44,915 nt of DNA from an uncultured Propionibacteriaceae bacterium. Its GTDB lineage: Bacteria > Actinomycetota > Actinomycetes > Propionibacteriales > Propionibacteriaceae. Positions 24,793 to 33,627 of the stretch are shown piece by piece; the stretch's first letter is position 1; every line of letters begins with the position of its first letter. Below the pieces are notes generated by a model. It did no database searches and was not told the DNA's origin. It saw nothing but the letters and a program-made list of their open reading frames with translations. Location: assembly GCA_937965785.1 (NCBI GenBank), contig CALCKT010000017.1, forward strand, positions 1-44,915, in the 5' to 3' direction. A program made the position numbers and the translations under genes.

Positions 24793-26292
24793 TTGACCGA
24801 AACCACAGCGATGCCCGCCAGAAAGGCCGACCGCGCCCGGTGGGCCGTGATCCTGACCTTCGTGTTCGCGATCACCCGCGCGCTCAACGTGGTGCTGTGG
24901 AAGGTTCCCCAGGTCACCTTCGTCCAGAACGACATCAGCTATTACGGTTACTGGCTCTGGTGCCTGCTGGGCGACGGCAGCAATGACCTGAAGTGCACGA
25001 CGGCACTGGCCGGTTCCGGGGTGATGGTGGAATACCCCCTTCCCGCGGTCTGGTTCCTGGAGCTGCTCTACACGCTCGGTGCCGTTCCCCCTTGGTGGCT
25101 GCCGCCGCTCCTGTTGGGAGTGGCGCTGATCGGTGTCATCCTCGTCACCGCGCTGGCGGCCCGGGGGCACAGGAAATTCGCTTTCCTGTGGGGCGCCGCC
25201 CTGACAGTTCTTCTCTTCGCCGTCTGGTTCACCGCATCCCTGCCCAACCGGAGTACGGCGTTCAATTCCTGGCTGCCGCTCTTCGCCCTGTCGATGCTCC
25301 TGCTCGACGGTCTCGTGGCGGTGATGCTTTTCAAACACGGATCGGTGGGTGCCGCGGTTTTCTGGATCCTGTTCATAGGGGCCTGCGGCCCCATCGTGTG
25401 GTTCCGCTTCGACATGCTGACCGCCGCCGCTGTGGCTCTCGCCTGCCTTTGGCTCAACCGCCACCCCGCCGCCTCGGGCGCCCTGATCGGTCTCGGCGCG
25501 GCGATAAAACTCTGGCCCGCCCTGCTGATCGCCCCGATGTCCGCCCCCCACCCCCTGCGCCCGGGCAGGGGAAGATGCCGCCTGCTCGGTTTCGCCGCCA
25601 CGGGATTCACCCTGGGACTCGCGTCGCTGCTGATCGGCGGCTGGGCCCGCTCCACGTCTCCTCTGACCTGGCAGTCGAGCCGGGGACTCCAGATGGAGTC
25701 CGTCCCCGCGACCGCGCTCATCTTCCTGCGCACGTTCACCGAGAACCCCGCCTGGCCGGTCAAGCTCAGCGAGTACAACGCCATCGAATTCCAGGGGCCG
25801 GGTCTCGAAACCCTGCTCGGGTTGTCGACACTGCTCACCGTCGGTTCGATCCTGCTCACCGTGGCGCTCGCGTGGAGGTTGCTCCGCAACTTCCGTTCGA
25901 GCGACGAGAACCTGACCCAGGCCATCCTGCTGTCGGTGCTCGCCGTGGTGCTCGCCACCGTGATCGCGAACAAAACCCTGTCCACGCAGTACGTCCAGTG
26001 GCTGGCGGGGCCGTTGGCTGCTCTGCTCGCCCTCGGCTCCAGCCCGTGGCTGAAACGCCCCCGCAGGGTTCTGGCGATCGGATTGGTGATCATCGCGGTG
26101 CTCACCCAGTACACCTATCCCTGGGGAACCCGGGGCATCATGGCGTTCCCCAACGGGTCCGGTTTCGAGTCCTCCACCCTGGTGTTGCGCAATGTGCTTC
26201 TCGTGATCCTGACGGGGTTCACCGCGGGACTCGCGTGGCGCGCCACTTCCCGTCCGCGTCCCGGTCGCCCCGGCCGGGATTCGCTAAGCTGA
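24793..26292 (+). CDS. GT87-like (DUF2029) membrane mannosyltransferase
   Basis: A 499-residue polytopic protein with about ten or more hydrophobic segments, Trp/Arg-rich loops, an early acidic loop (FVQNDISYYGYWLW) where GT-C enzymes carry their catalytic Asp, and the GAAIKLWPALLIAP segment characteristic of GT87/DUF2029. Actinobacterial relatives use polyprenyl-phosphate-mannose to extend lipomannan-type glycolipids; acceptor not inferable here. TTG 24793 is the start because AAGGAG sits seven bases before it. It begins only 49 bases after tRNA-Arg with no terminator between. Confidence 0.75.
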   Translation: MTETTAMPARKADRARWAVILTFVFAITRALNVVLWKVPQVTFVQNDISYYGYWLWCLLGDGSNDLKCTTALAGSGVMVEYPLPAVWFLELLYTLGAVPPWWLPPLLLGVALIGVILVTALAARGHRKFAFLWGAALTVLLFAVWFTASLPNRSTAFNSWLPLFALSMLLLDGLVAVMLFKHGSVGAAVFWILFIGACGPIVWFRFDMLTAAAVALACLWLNRHPAASGALIGLGAAIKLWPALLIAPMSAPHPLRPGRGRCRLLGFAATGFTLGLASLLIGGWARSTSPLTWQSSRGLQMESVPATALIFLRTFTENPAWPVKLSEYNAIEFQGPGLETLLGLSTLLTVGSILLTVALAWRLLRNFRSSDENLTQAILLSVLAVVLATVIANKTLSTQYVQWLAGPLAALLALGSSPWLKRPRRVLAIGLVIIAVLTQYTYPWGTRGIMAFPNGSGFESSTLVLRNVLLVILTGFTAGLAWRATSRPRPGRPGRDSLS

Positions 26293-26294
26293 TC

Positions 26295-26321
26295 CTTGGG
26301 CGAAGAAGCCTGACGCCCAAG
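26295..26321 (+). terminator. Hairpin between mannosyltransferase and kgd
   Basis: CTTGGGCG (26295-26302) and CGCCCAAG (26314-26321) form eight perfect pairs around an 11-base loop, immediately after the stop at 26292. No U-run follows; it may terminate or insulate. Confidence 0.4.
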
Positions 26322-26366
26322 CAGTAGTCTCAAGTAAGGGGATTGTGGCAGCGGCCACTGGCGAAG

Positions 26367-29300
26367 ATGTCGACACCTGACTCACATGATGCATTTGGCG
26401 CGAACTCCTGGTTGATCGACGAGATGCGGGATGCCTGGGAGAAGGATCCCTCGTCCGTGGACGAATCGTGGCGGGCCTTCTTCAAGGACAAGCCCACACC
26501 CACGAACCCGGCTCCCACCCCCGCTCCCCCGGCCCGGGATGATCGCCCCTCCCCCGCCCCGCAGGAACACTCCCCCCGGCAGGAGGGAAACCAACCGATG
26601 GTGGAATCGGTCAAACCCACCAGGGAATCCCCCTCCACCCCGGGCACCGGAGCCGGCCTGTCGGCCAACGCACCGAACCCGTCGCTGCGGCCCGAGCCCT
26701 CCGCGGTGGCGCCCCGCCTGACCGTGCTCCGCGGCGCCCCGATGCGCACCGCGAAGAACATGGACGCCTCGCTGAGCGTGCCCACCGCCACCTCGGTGCG
26801 TTCCGTGCCCATGAAACTCGTGATCGATCAGCGCACCGGGATCAACAACTTCCTGAAGACATCCAAGGGCGGCAAGGTCAGTTTCACCCACCTGATCGCA
26901 TACGCGATGGTCCAGGCCCTGAAGGCCGTGCCCGCGATGAACAATTCCTACGACGTCATCAACGGTAAACCGACGCTGATCGAAAATCCCGCTATCAACC
27001 TGGGAATCGCCATCGACCTCAAGAAACCGGACGGCACCCGCCAGCTCCTGGTTCCCAACATCAAGGGATGCGAAAAACTCAATTTCGCACAGTTCTGGGC
27101 GGACTACGAGAAACTCGTTGCCAAGGCGCGCGCCGGGGAGCTCACGGTGGCGGATTTCGCCGGGACCACTGCCACCATCACCAATCCCGGGGGTATCGGG
27201 ACGAACCATTCCGTACCCCGCCTGATGAACGGGCAGGGAATGATCCTGGGGGTCGGGAGCATCGACTACCCCGCGGAGTTCCAGGGAACCTCGCTGTTCC
27301 ACGTCGACGACTTCGGAATCTCCAAGATCACGACGCTCACCTCCACCTATGACCACCGCGTGATCCAAGGTGCCCAGTCGGGCGAGTTCCTGAAGATCAT
27401 CCACCAGCTGCTGCTCGGGGAGCAGGACTTCTACGACGAGATCTTCAAGGCCCTGCGCATCCCGTACGAGCCGTTGCGCTGGAGCGTCGACATCTCCACC
27501 TACCGCGAGAACCATGTGGCGAAGCAGGGGCGGGTGCTGGAACTCATCAACGCCTACCGCTCGGTGGGACACCTGGTGGCCGACACCGACCCGCTGGAAT
27601 ACCGGCAGCGTTCGCACGAGGACCTGCGGCTGGAAGCCCACGGCCTGTCCATCTGGGACCTGGACCGGGAATTCGCGGTCGGCACCTTCGGCGGACAGGA
27701 AAGGGTTTACCGTTCGCTGAGGGAGATCCTCGCCATCCTGCAGGATTCCTACTGCCGCACCGTTGCCGTCGAGTACATGCACATCGCGGATCCCCAGCAG
27801 CGCAAGTGGTTCCAGGACCGCATCGAGGTGCCGCGCCAGGCCCTCACCCACCAGGAGCACATGCACGCCCTCGACAAGCTGAACGAGGCCGAGGTCTTCG
27901 AGACCTTCCTGCAGACCAAGTTCGTCGGGCAGAAACGTTTCTCCCTGGAGGGCGGTGAATCCGTCATAGTCCTGCTGGACGAGATCTGCCAGCAGGCCGC
28001 GAACGAACAACTCGACGAGGTGTGCATCGGCATGCCACACCGCGGCCGCCTGAACGTGATGTCGAACATCGTCGGCAAGGACTACGCCCAGATCTTCCAC
28101 GAGTTCGCAGGCACCATCGATGTCTCCGGCACCGGTGACGTCAAGTACCACCTGGGCTCGGAGGGCAAGTTCATCGCCAGCAACGGGGCCACCATCAAGA
28201 CCTCCGTCGCCGCCAACCCGTCCCATCTGGAGGCGGTCAACCCGGTTCTCCAGGGAATCGCCCGGGCGAAACAGGACATGCTCAGCGGCGACGATTTCCC
28301 GGTGCTGCCGCTTCTCCTGCACGGTGACGCGGCCTTCTGCGGCCAGGGGGTCGTTTTCGAAACCCTGCAGATGAGCCAGCTGCGCGGCTACAAGACCGGC
28401 GGCACCATCCACATCGTGGTCAACAACCAGGTGGGGTTCACCACGGCACCCATCGAGTCGCGCACCTCCACCTACTGCACGGATGTTGCCAAGACCATCT
28501 CCGCCCCGGTGCTGCACATCAACGGCGACGACCCCGATTCCTGCATCCGGGCCGCCCGCCTGGCCTTCGCCTACCGGCAGCAGTTCCACAAGGATGTCGT
28601 GATCGATCTGGTCTGCTACCGGCGCCGCGGCCACAACGAGGGCGACGACCCGAGCTTCACGCAGCCCAAGATGTACGACCTGATCGAGCAGAAACGCTCC
28701 GTCAGGCGCCTGTACACCGAAGCCCTGATCGGGCGTGGCGACATCTCCGTGTCGGACGCCGAGAACGTGATGGACAAGTTCAGGGCCCGCCTGGAGAGCG
28801 TGTTCAAGGAGGCACGCGACGCCAAGAACACCGACGCGGTGATCGAGGAGTACACGAGGGTGCCCTACTACCCGACGAAGCAGGGCCAGCGACTCACCGA
28901 GATCACGCCGGAGATGATGCACCGGATCAGCGAGGTGCACACCAGGCTCCCGGAGGGTTTCACCCCCCATCCGAAGGTGCTGCCCCAGCTGAAACGCCGG
29001 GCCGCGCAGATCCTCGAGGGGCCCATCGACTGGGCGACCGCCGAGCTGCTCGCCATCGGTTCACTGCTGATGGAGGGAAGGCCCGTCCGGCTGGCCGGGC
29101 AGGATTCGCGCCGTGGAACCTTTTCACAACGGTTCGCGGCCATCGTCGACCGCGTCACCAACGAGGCCTGGGTGCCCCTGAAGCACCTGAGCGACGACCA
29201 GGCAACCTTTGATGTCTACGACTCGCTGCTCAGCGAGTACGCGGCCCTGGGTTTCGAGTACGGCTACTCCGTGGCCCGCCCGGACGCCCTGGTGTTGTGG

Positions 29301-30068
29301 GAGGCCCAGTTCGGTGACTTCGCCAACGGCGCCCAGATCATCGCCGACGAATTCGTCGTATCCGGGCAGGCGAAGTGGGATCAGAAGTCCGGTGTGGTGC
29401 TGCTGCTGCCGCACGGTTTCGAGGGTCAGGGCCCGGATCACAGTTCCGCACGAATCGAACGCTGGCTGCAGCTGTGCGCCGAGAACGCCCTCGCCGTCAG
29501 CCAGCCGTCGACGGCGGCGAGCTATTTCCACCTGCTGCGCCAACACGCCTACGTGAACTACCACCGTCCGGTGGTGGTGGCCACCCCGAAGTCGATGCTG
29601 CGCAGCACGGCGGCCGCCTCGCTGCCCGAGGAGTTCACGTCGGGAGCCTGGCATCCGGTGCTGGACGACCCGACGATCACGGATCCGTCCGAGGTTTCCC
29701 GCCTGCTGATCTGCTCCGGCAAGATCCGCTGGGAACTCATGACCAACCGGGAAAAGTTCGGTCTCGACGGCAAGGTGGCCATCATCTCCCTGGAACGCCT
29801 CTATCCGCTGCCCGGAGCCGAGATGGCCAAGGTGCTGGAACGCTACCGCCACGTCACCGACATCCGGTTCGTCCAGGACGAGCCGGCCAACCAGGGACCG
29901 TGGCCGTTCATCTCGGTTCATCTGCCGAACTCCGTGGCGAACCACACCGACATCCCGCTGCGAATGCACAGGGTGGCGCGGCCCTGGTCCTCCGCCCCGT
30001 CCGTCGGTTCCATGAAGGTTCACCAGCAGCAGAGCGCAGATCTGATGAGCAGCGCCTTCGGCGCGTGA
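26367..30068 (+). CDS. kgd: Multifunctional 2-oxoglutarate metabolism enzyme (E2-E1 fusion)
   Basis: TCA-cycle enzyme acting as 2-oxoglutarate decarboxylase/dehydrogenase component, 1233 residues. In order: the N-terminal E1-type segment (FGANSWLIDEMRDAWEKDPS); a Pro-rich linker to about residue 120; an E2-type succinyltransferase domain from about 125 with active-site YDHRVIQGA near 329 but no lipoyl domain; then the thiamine-diphosphate E1 part with GMPHRGRLNVM near 555, HGDAAFCGQGVV, VNNQVGFTT and GHNEGDDPSF near 755. Length and order match actinobacterial Kgd. ATG 26367 is chosen by alignment; its ribosome-binding site (GGCGAAG) is weak. Confidence 0.96.
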   Translation: MSTPDSHDAFGANSWLIDEMRDAWEKDPSSVDESWRAFFKDKPTPTNPAPTPAPPARDDRPSPAPQEHSPRQEGNQPMVESVKPTRESPSTPGTGAGLSANAPNPSLRPEPSAVAPRLTVLRGAPMRTAKNMDASLSVPTATSVRSVPMKLVIDQRTGINNFLKTSKGGKVSFTHLIAYAMVQALKAVPAMNNSYDVINGKPTLIENPAINLGIAIDLKKPDGTRQLLVPNIKGCEKLNFAQFWADYEKLVAKARAGELTVADFAGTTATITNPGGIGTNHSVPRLMNGQGMILGVGSIDYPAEFQGTSLFHVDDFGISKITTLTSTYDHRVIQGAQSGEFLKIIHQLLLGEQDFYDEIFKALRIPYEPLRWSVDISTYRENHVAKQGRVLELINAYRSVGHLVADTDPLEYRQRSHEDLRLEAHGLSIWDLDREFAVGTFGGQERVYRSLREILAILQDSYCRTVAVEYMHIADPQQRKWFQDRIEVPRQALTHQEHMHALDKLNEAEVFETFLQTKFVGQKRFSLEGGESVIVLLDEICQQAANEQLDEVCIGMPHRGRLNVMSNIVGKDYAQIFHEFAGTIDVSGTGDVKYHLGSEGKFIASNGATIKTSVAANPSHLEAVNPVLQGIARAKQDMLSGDDFPVLPLLLHGDAAFCGQGVVFETLQMSQLRGYKTGGTIHIVVNNQVGFTTAPIESRTSTYCTDVAKTISAPVLHINGDDPDSCIRAARLAFAYRQQFHKDVVIDLVCYRRRGHNEGDDPSFTQPKMYDLIEQKRSVRRLYTEALIGRGDISVSDAENVMDKFRARLESVFKEARDAKNTDAVIEEYTRVPYYPTKQGQRLTEITPEMMHRISEVHTRLPEGFTPHPKVLPQLKRRAAQILEGPIDWATAELLAIGSLLMEGRPVRLAGQDSRRGTFSQRFAAIVDRVTNEAWVPLKHLSDDQATFDVYDSLLSEYAALGFEYGYSVARPDALVLWEAQFGDFANGAQIIADEFVVSGQAKWDQKSGVVLLLPHGFEGQGPDHSSARIERWLQLCAENALAVSQPSTAASYFHLLRQHAYVNYHRPVVVATPKSMLRSTAAASLPEEFTSGAWHPVLDDPTITDPSEVSRLLICSGKIRWELMTNREKFGLDGKVAIISLERLYPLPGAEMAKVLERYRHVTDIRFVQDEPANQGPWPFISVHLPNSVANHTDIPLRMHRVARPWSSAPSVGSMKVHQQQSADLMSSAFGA

Positions 30069-30075
30069 GGACGGG

Positions 30076-30116
30076 CGTTTCCCGTCGCGCGGGTTGATGT
30101 CCGCCGCCGGGAAACG
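30076..30116 (+). terminator. Inverted repeat after kgd
   Basis: CGTTTCCCG (30076-30084) and CGGGAAACG (30108-30116), nine pairs with a 23-base loop that has further GC-rich pairing potential. No U-run. Located eight bases after the kgd stop. Confidence 0.4.
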
Positions 30117-30162
30117 TCCCAACCGACCAGCATGACCCAAGATTTCAGAAAGATGGCAAGCC

Positions 30163-31305
30163 GTGGATGTCGTTGAAAAACTGACCAGCTGTTATCGGGA
30201 GTTGGCGGGTGCTGCGCCGGAAGGAGTCTGGTTCGCCCCCGGGCGGGTGAACCTGATCGGCGAACACACCGACTACAACGAAGGGTTCGTTCTGCCCTTC
30301 GCGCTGGAACAACGCGCCCTCGTCGCCGCGGGGCGCCGCGACGACGACCTGATCGTCATGCACGCCATGGATCTCTCGGAAACCGTGGAGCTTCCGCTCT
30401 CGGGGCTCAACCCCGGAGAAGGAGGCTGGGCGGCCTATCTGGCCGGGGTGCTGTGGGTGCTGCGCGAGGCGGGGCACCGGGTGGGCGCGGTCAACCTGGT
30501 TCTCACCTCGGATGTGCCCTTCGGGGCGGGCCTGTCGAGCTCCGCAGCGATCGAGTGCGCGGTGATGGCGGCTGCCTGCGACCTATTCGGCCTGGAGATC
30601 ACCCCCATGGAACGTGCACGGCTGGCGCAACGGGCGGAAAACGCCTACGTGGGAGCCCCGACCGGCCTCCTGGACCAGGCCGCCAGCACCCTCTGCCACG
30701 CGGGTAGCGGGCTCTTCCTGGACTGCCGCACGCTCGAGACCGTCGAGGTGCCCCTGCCGCTTCACGAGCAGGGGGCCGAGATCCTGGTTCTCGACACCCA
30801 CACCCCGCACAGCCACGTCGACGGGGAGTACGGGGAACGCCGGGCGACGTGCGAACAGGCCACCGCGCTCCTCGGGGTCAGGGCGCTCCGCGATGTCACG
30901 GATCTGGAGGCGGCGCTGGCGAAGCTTCCCGACGAGCGGATGCGCAAGCGGGTAAGGCACGTGGTCACCGAGAATGAGCGAACCCGCACGGCCCTGGAGT
31001 TTGCCAGGAAGGGAAACCTGGCCGGACTTCCTCCCCTGCTGAACGAATCCCACGCATCCATGCGCGACGACTACGAGATCACGGTTCCAACCGTCGACCT
31101 CGCGGTGGAGACGGCCCTGGCCCAAGGTGCGTTTGGAGCCCGGATGACGGGCGGCGGATTTGGTGGCTGCATCATCGCCTGGTGTCCCGCGGGGCAGGCC
31201 GAACGCATCGGATCAGCCATTCGGGACGCCTTTGAAAAAGCCGGTTTCCAGGAACCCTCGTGGTTCACGACCGTTCCCTCGGAGGGAGCCGGCCGGCTGG
31301 AGTGA
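30163..31305 (+). CDS. galK: Galactokinase
   Basis: Phosphorylates galactose to galactose-1-phosphate (Leloir pathway), 380 residues. All three GHMP kinase motifs are present: the galactokinase signature GRVNLIGEHTDYNEGFVLP, the ATP loop PFGAGLSSSAAIECAV, and GARMTGGGFGGC. GTG 30163 is the start. galT, galE and a galactose transporter are not in the window, so it stands alone between kgd and whiB. Confidence 0.95.
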   Translation: MDVVEKLTSCYRELAGAAPEGVWFAPGRVNLIGEHTDYNEGFVLPFALEQRALVAAGRRDDDLIVMHAMDLSETVELPLSGLNPGEGGWAAYLAGVLWVLREAGHRVGAVNLVLTSDVPFGAGLSSSAAIECAVMAAACDLFGLEITPMERARLAQRAENAYVGAPTGLLDQAASTLCHAGSGLFLDCRTLETVEVPLPLHEQGAEILVLDTHTPHSHVDGEYGERRATCEQATALLGVRALRDVTDLEAALAKLPDERMRKRVRHVVTENERTRTALEFARKGNLAGLPPLLNESHASMRDDYEITVPTVDLAVETALAQGAFGARMTGGGFGGCIIAWCPAGQAERIGSAIRDAFEKAGFQEPSWFTTVPSEGAGRLE

Positions 31306-31349
31306 TCTCCGAATTTCCCGGTTTCAGGCTCTGTTGCGGGGCGGCAGGG

Positions 31350-31378
31350 TTGTTTATTGTTGTAGACCAGAGTAAGTT
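31350..31378 (+). promoter_or_regulatory. Candidate whiB1 promoter
   Basis: TTGTTT (31350-31355), 17-base spacer, TAAGTT (31373-31378). The AT-rich patch stands out between galK and whiB. It predicts a leader of about 38 bases with a strong AAAAAGGAG before the gene. No CRP-type palindrome was seen. Confidence 0.3.
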
Positions 31379-31422
31379 CTATCCGCTCGAAAGATCACCT
31401 AGCCGAAAAAGGAGTGCCATTC

Positions 31423-31674
31423 ATGGACTGGCGCCACAGGGCAGCCTGCCTGACAGAGGACCCGGAGCTGTTCTTCCCTGTCGGCAACACCGGCCCCGCA
31501 CTCCAGCAGATCGAGGATGCCAAGAAGGTCTGCCAGGGTTGCGCGGTCAAGGACCAATGCCTCAACTGGGCGCTCGACGCCGGTCAGGACCATGGTGTCT
31601 GGGGTGGCACGAGCGAGGACGAACGCCGCGCCATGAAACGCCGCGCCGCCCGTTCGCGGGTGCGCACCGGCTGA
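31423..31674 (+). CDS. whiB1: WhiB1-type iron-sulfur transcription factor
   Basis: An 83-residue Wbl protein that holds a 4Fe-4S cluster and typically binds the principal sigma factor. Cys9, Cys37, Cys40 and Cys46 are the cluster ligands. The GVWGG turn follows, then a basic C-terminus (RRAMKRRAARSRVRTG) for DNA contact. MDWRHRAACL and ELFFPVGN.GPAL match WhiB1, whose cluster is nitric-oxide sensitive in mycobacteria. ATG 31423 has AGGAG eight bases upstream; a GTG at 31414 lies inside that site. Being next to pdtaS matches mycobacterial order. Confidence 0.96.
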   Translation: MDWRHRAACLTEDPELFFPVGNTGPALQQIEDAKKVCQGCAVKDQCLNWALDAGQDHGVWGGTSEDERRAMKRRAARSRVRTG

Positions 31675-31687
31675 ACGCGGCGCGATC

Positions 31688-33136
31688 TCACATCAGCAGG
31701 GGAAGCACCAGGCGGGCACGCGTGCCGTGCCCGTCCTCCCGGTTACCGATCTCGAGGGTGCCACCCAGGTCCCCGACCAGCGTCGAGATGATGGCCAGGC
31801 CGAGGCTGGTCTGGTTTCCCAGCCGGAACCCGTCGGGTAGACCCTTCCCATCGTCGACCACGTCGATGACCATGCCCTCATCCGACGCCTCCGGCCTGAC
31901 CTCGATGCGCCCCTCACCCCCTTCCAAACCGTGCTCGACCGCGTTCTGGCAGAGTTCGGTGATCACCATGGCCAAGGATGTTGCCGCATCGGCCCGGATC
32001 TCCCCGAAGTTGCCGATGCGAACCGCTTCAACCGCTCCCGACGTGGCGGCGAGGTCACCGATCATCCGGAGAATGCGGTCACACACACCGTCGAAGACGA
32101 CGTCCTCGTCGAGGCTGTGGCTAAGCATGTCGTGGACGACGGCTATGGATGAAACCCTGCGCATCGCGTCCTGCAGCGCATCCCTGCCCTCCTCGGATTT
32201 GATTCGCCGCGCCTGCATCCGCAGCAGGGCCGCCACTGTTTGAAGATTGTTCTTGACCCGGTGGTGGATCTCCCGGATGGTGGCGTCCTTGGTCACGAGC
32301 ATGCGATCCCGGCTGCGCAGGTCAGTGGTGTCGCGGCACAGGATCAGGGAACCCACCGGATCGCCCCGCACCACGAGCGGAAGCACCACCAGGCGCATGG
32401 ATGCGCGCGACTGTTCCACGTCGAAAACGGCGCTGCGATGATCCGTCAGGTCCGCCTGCACGGTCTGTCCCATGGATTCGACCCCCCGCATGACGCTTCG
32501 GATCAGCGTGGTGAAGTCCTCATCCGCGATGTCGCCCTGCGCACCGAGCCGCCGGAAGGCGGTGATCGCGTTCGGTGACGCGTAGCTGATCCGCCCCCCC
32601 GGCTGGACCCGGAGCACCCCATCGCAGACCCGGGGCGCGAAGGCCTTGTCGGAGACCGGCGCCAGGGGGAAGTCCCCCTCGAGGATCATGCTGGTCAGGA
32701 TGTCCGCGGCCTTGAGGTAGTTCTCCTCCAGGAGCCCGGTGGCTCGCATGCCCATCTGGTTGGTGTGACGCTCCAGCACCGCTATGCAGCGGCCTCCCCG
32801 GAGGATGGGTATCGCCCACACATCCACGGGGATACCGGCCGACAGCGCATTGTCACTGGTTTCGCTGATCTCGTGGCTCATGTAGGCCACCACCACCTGG
32901 TGGTCCTGTTCGTAGGCGATCTGTTCCCCGATGACGTCGTCCTCCAGAGCCGTCGGACCGGTCACCGGACGGATCTGGGCTATGCACGTGAACACCTCAC
33001 ATTCAGGGCTGTCCTCCTCGGGAACCCACAACAACAGATCCGAGAAGGACAGATCACTCAACAGGTGCCACTGGCTCTGGAAGGCCAGGAGCCAGTCGGA
33101 GTCTGAAAGTTCCTCGGGGAGATGCGTCCTCACCAT
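31688..33136 (-). CDS. pdtaS: Sensor histidine kinase PdtaS
   Basis: A soluble 482-residue kinase: a GAF-like domain (about 1-155, WHLLSDLSFSDLLLWVPEED), a PAS domain (about 170-275), a HisKA_2 dimerisation domain with the phosphoacceptor His at 291-292 (EIHHRVKNNLQTVAALLRMQ), and an HATPase with ELCQNAVEHG and DDGKGLPDGF. Partner in other actinobacteria is the ANTAR RNA-binding regulator PdtaR, not present here. ATG 33136 is used; GTG 33133, the next codon, has better spacing from AGGG and could be the real start. Confidence 0.93.
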   Translation of the reverse strand: MVRTHLPEELSDSDWLLAFQSQWHLLSDLSFSDLLLWVPEEDSPECEVFTCIAQIRPVTGPTALEDDVIGEQIAYEQDHQVVVAYMSHEISETSDNALSAGIPVDVWAIPILRGGRCIAVLERHTNQMGMRATGLLEENYLKAADILTSMILEGDFPLAPVSDKAFAPRVCDGVLRVQPGGRISYASPNAITAFRRLGAQGDIADEDFTTLIRSVMRGVESMGQTVQADLTDHRSAVFDVEQSRASMRLVVLPLVVRGDPVGSLILCRDTTDLRSRDRMLVTKDATIREIHHRVKNNLQTVAALLRMQARRIKSEEGRDALQDAMRRVSSIAVVHDMLSHSLDEDVVFDGVCDRILRMIGDLAATSGAVEAVRIGNFGEIRADAATSLAMVITELCQNAVEHGLEGGEGRIEVRPEASDEGMVIDVVDDGKGLPDGFRLGNQTSLGLAIISTLVGDLGGTLEIGNREDGHGTRARLVLPLLM

Positions 33137-33180
33137 GGCCCTACTCTGCCATCGTCCCGGCTGGTGACGCCATGGGGCAT

Positions 33181-33190
33181 CTGGCACAAT
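33181..33190 (+). promoter_or_regulatory. Extended -10 of bL37 promoter
   Basis: CTGGCACAAT, identical to the ten bases before rpmE. The predicted start near 33197 gives a leader of about 24 bases. A weak -35 (TGGTGA) lies 17 bases upstream. Confidence 0.4.
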
Positions 33191-33220
33191 GGGCCGTCGC
33201 AACTCGAAGAAGGAGGCCCG

Positions 33221-33295
33221 ATGGGCAAGACCAGCCGCAAACGTCGCGCGCGCCGCAAGAACAAGGCCAACCACGGCAAGCGTCCAAACGCCTGA
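33221..33295 (+). CDS. 50S ribosomal protein bL37
   Basis: A 24-residue, extremely basic peptide: MGKTSRKRRARRKNK followed by ANHGKRPNA. The ANHGKRPN ending is the hallmark of bL37, the small actinobacterial large-subunit protein first seen in mycobacterial ribosome structures. A very strong ribosome-binding site (AGAAGGAGG) lies upstream and a perfect hairpin follows, so it is a monocistronic unit despite its size. Confidence 0.88.
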   Translation: MGKTSRKRRARRKNKANHGKRPNA

Positions 33296-33309
33296 CACGT
33301 GACAGATGA

Positions 33310-33343
33310 GGCGCCCTCGTTCCTGTTCCGGGACGAGGGCGCC
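33310..33343 (+). terminator. Hairpin between bL37 and rsrA (possibly bidirectional)
   Basis: GGCGCCCTCGT (33310-33320) and ACGAGGGCGCC (33333-33343) form eleven perfect pairs with a 12-base loop. It lies between two convergent genes, so it may terminate both. Confidence 0.6.
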
Positions 33344-33360
33344 GGCTTTCCGGGAAGGGT

Positions 33361-33627
33361 TCAGGAGGAGAGGCAGAGGGCCGTGAGTTTGTTGCGCAGC
33401 CCTGCCGGAGCGGCGGTGGCCGGTTGGCTGCGGCGAATCATCTCGGTGATGACTGATTCGATTTCGAAGCTCTCCATACATCGCTCGCAGGCGTGCAGAT
33501 GGTGCCTCACCCGGTCGGCCTCGGTCTCGGGCAGTTCTCCGTGCAGGAAGGCGTGAAGGACCTCCAGGGCCTGCACACACTCGTCCATCCCGTCGTGTTC
33601 GTGAATCGACATGTCAGGATCGGTCAT
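33361..33627 (-). CDS. rsrA: Redox-sensing anti-sigma factor RsrA
   Basis: An 88-residue zinc anti-sigma factor. The HxxxCxxC motif is His43-Cys47-Cys50, with Cys17 upstream as the likely fourth ligand and disulfide partner; a further Cys85 is near the C-terminus. Under thiol oxidation such proteins release zinc and free SigR. ATG 33627 overlaps the sigR stop (ATGA), keeping sigma and anti-sigma synthesis coupled. Confidence 0.93.
   Translation of the reverse strand: MTDPDMSIHEHDGMDECVQALEVLHAFLHGELPETEADRVRHHLHACERCMESFEIESVITEMIRRSQPATAAPAGLRNKLTALCLSS

Noticed and set aside
26382..28970. Very long open frame (over 860 codons) antisense to kgd
   Set aside because: It is the mirror of a well-conserved coding sequence in GC-rich DNA; its translation is rich in His/Gly/Val repeats with no recognisable domain.
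30153..30176. Seven-codon ORF overlapping the galK start
   Set aside because: Too short to distinguish from chance, and no structural or regulatory element accompanies it.
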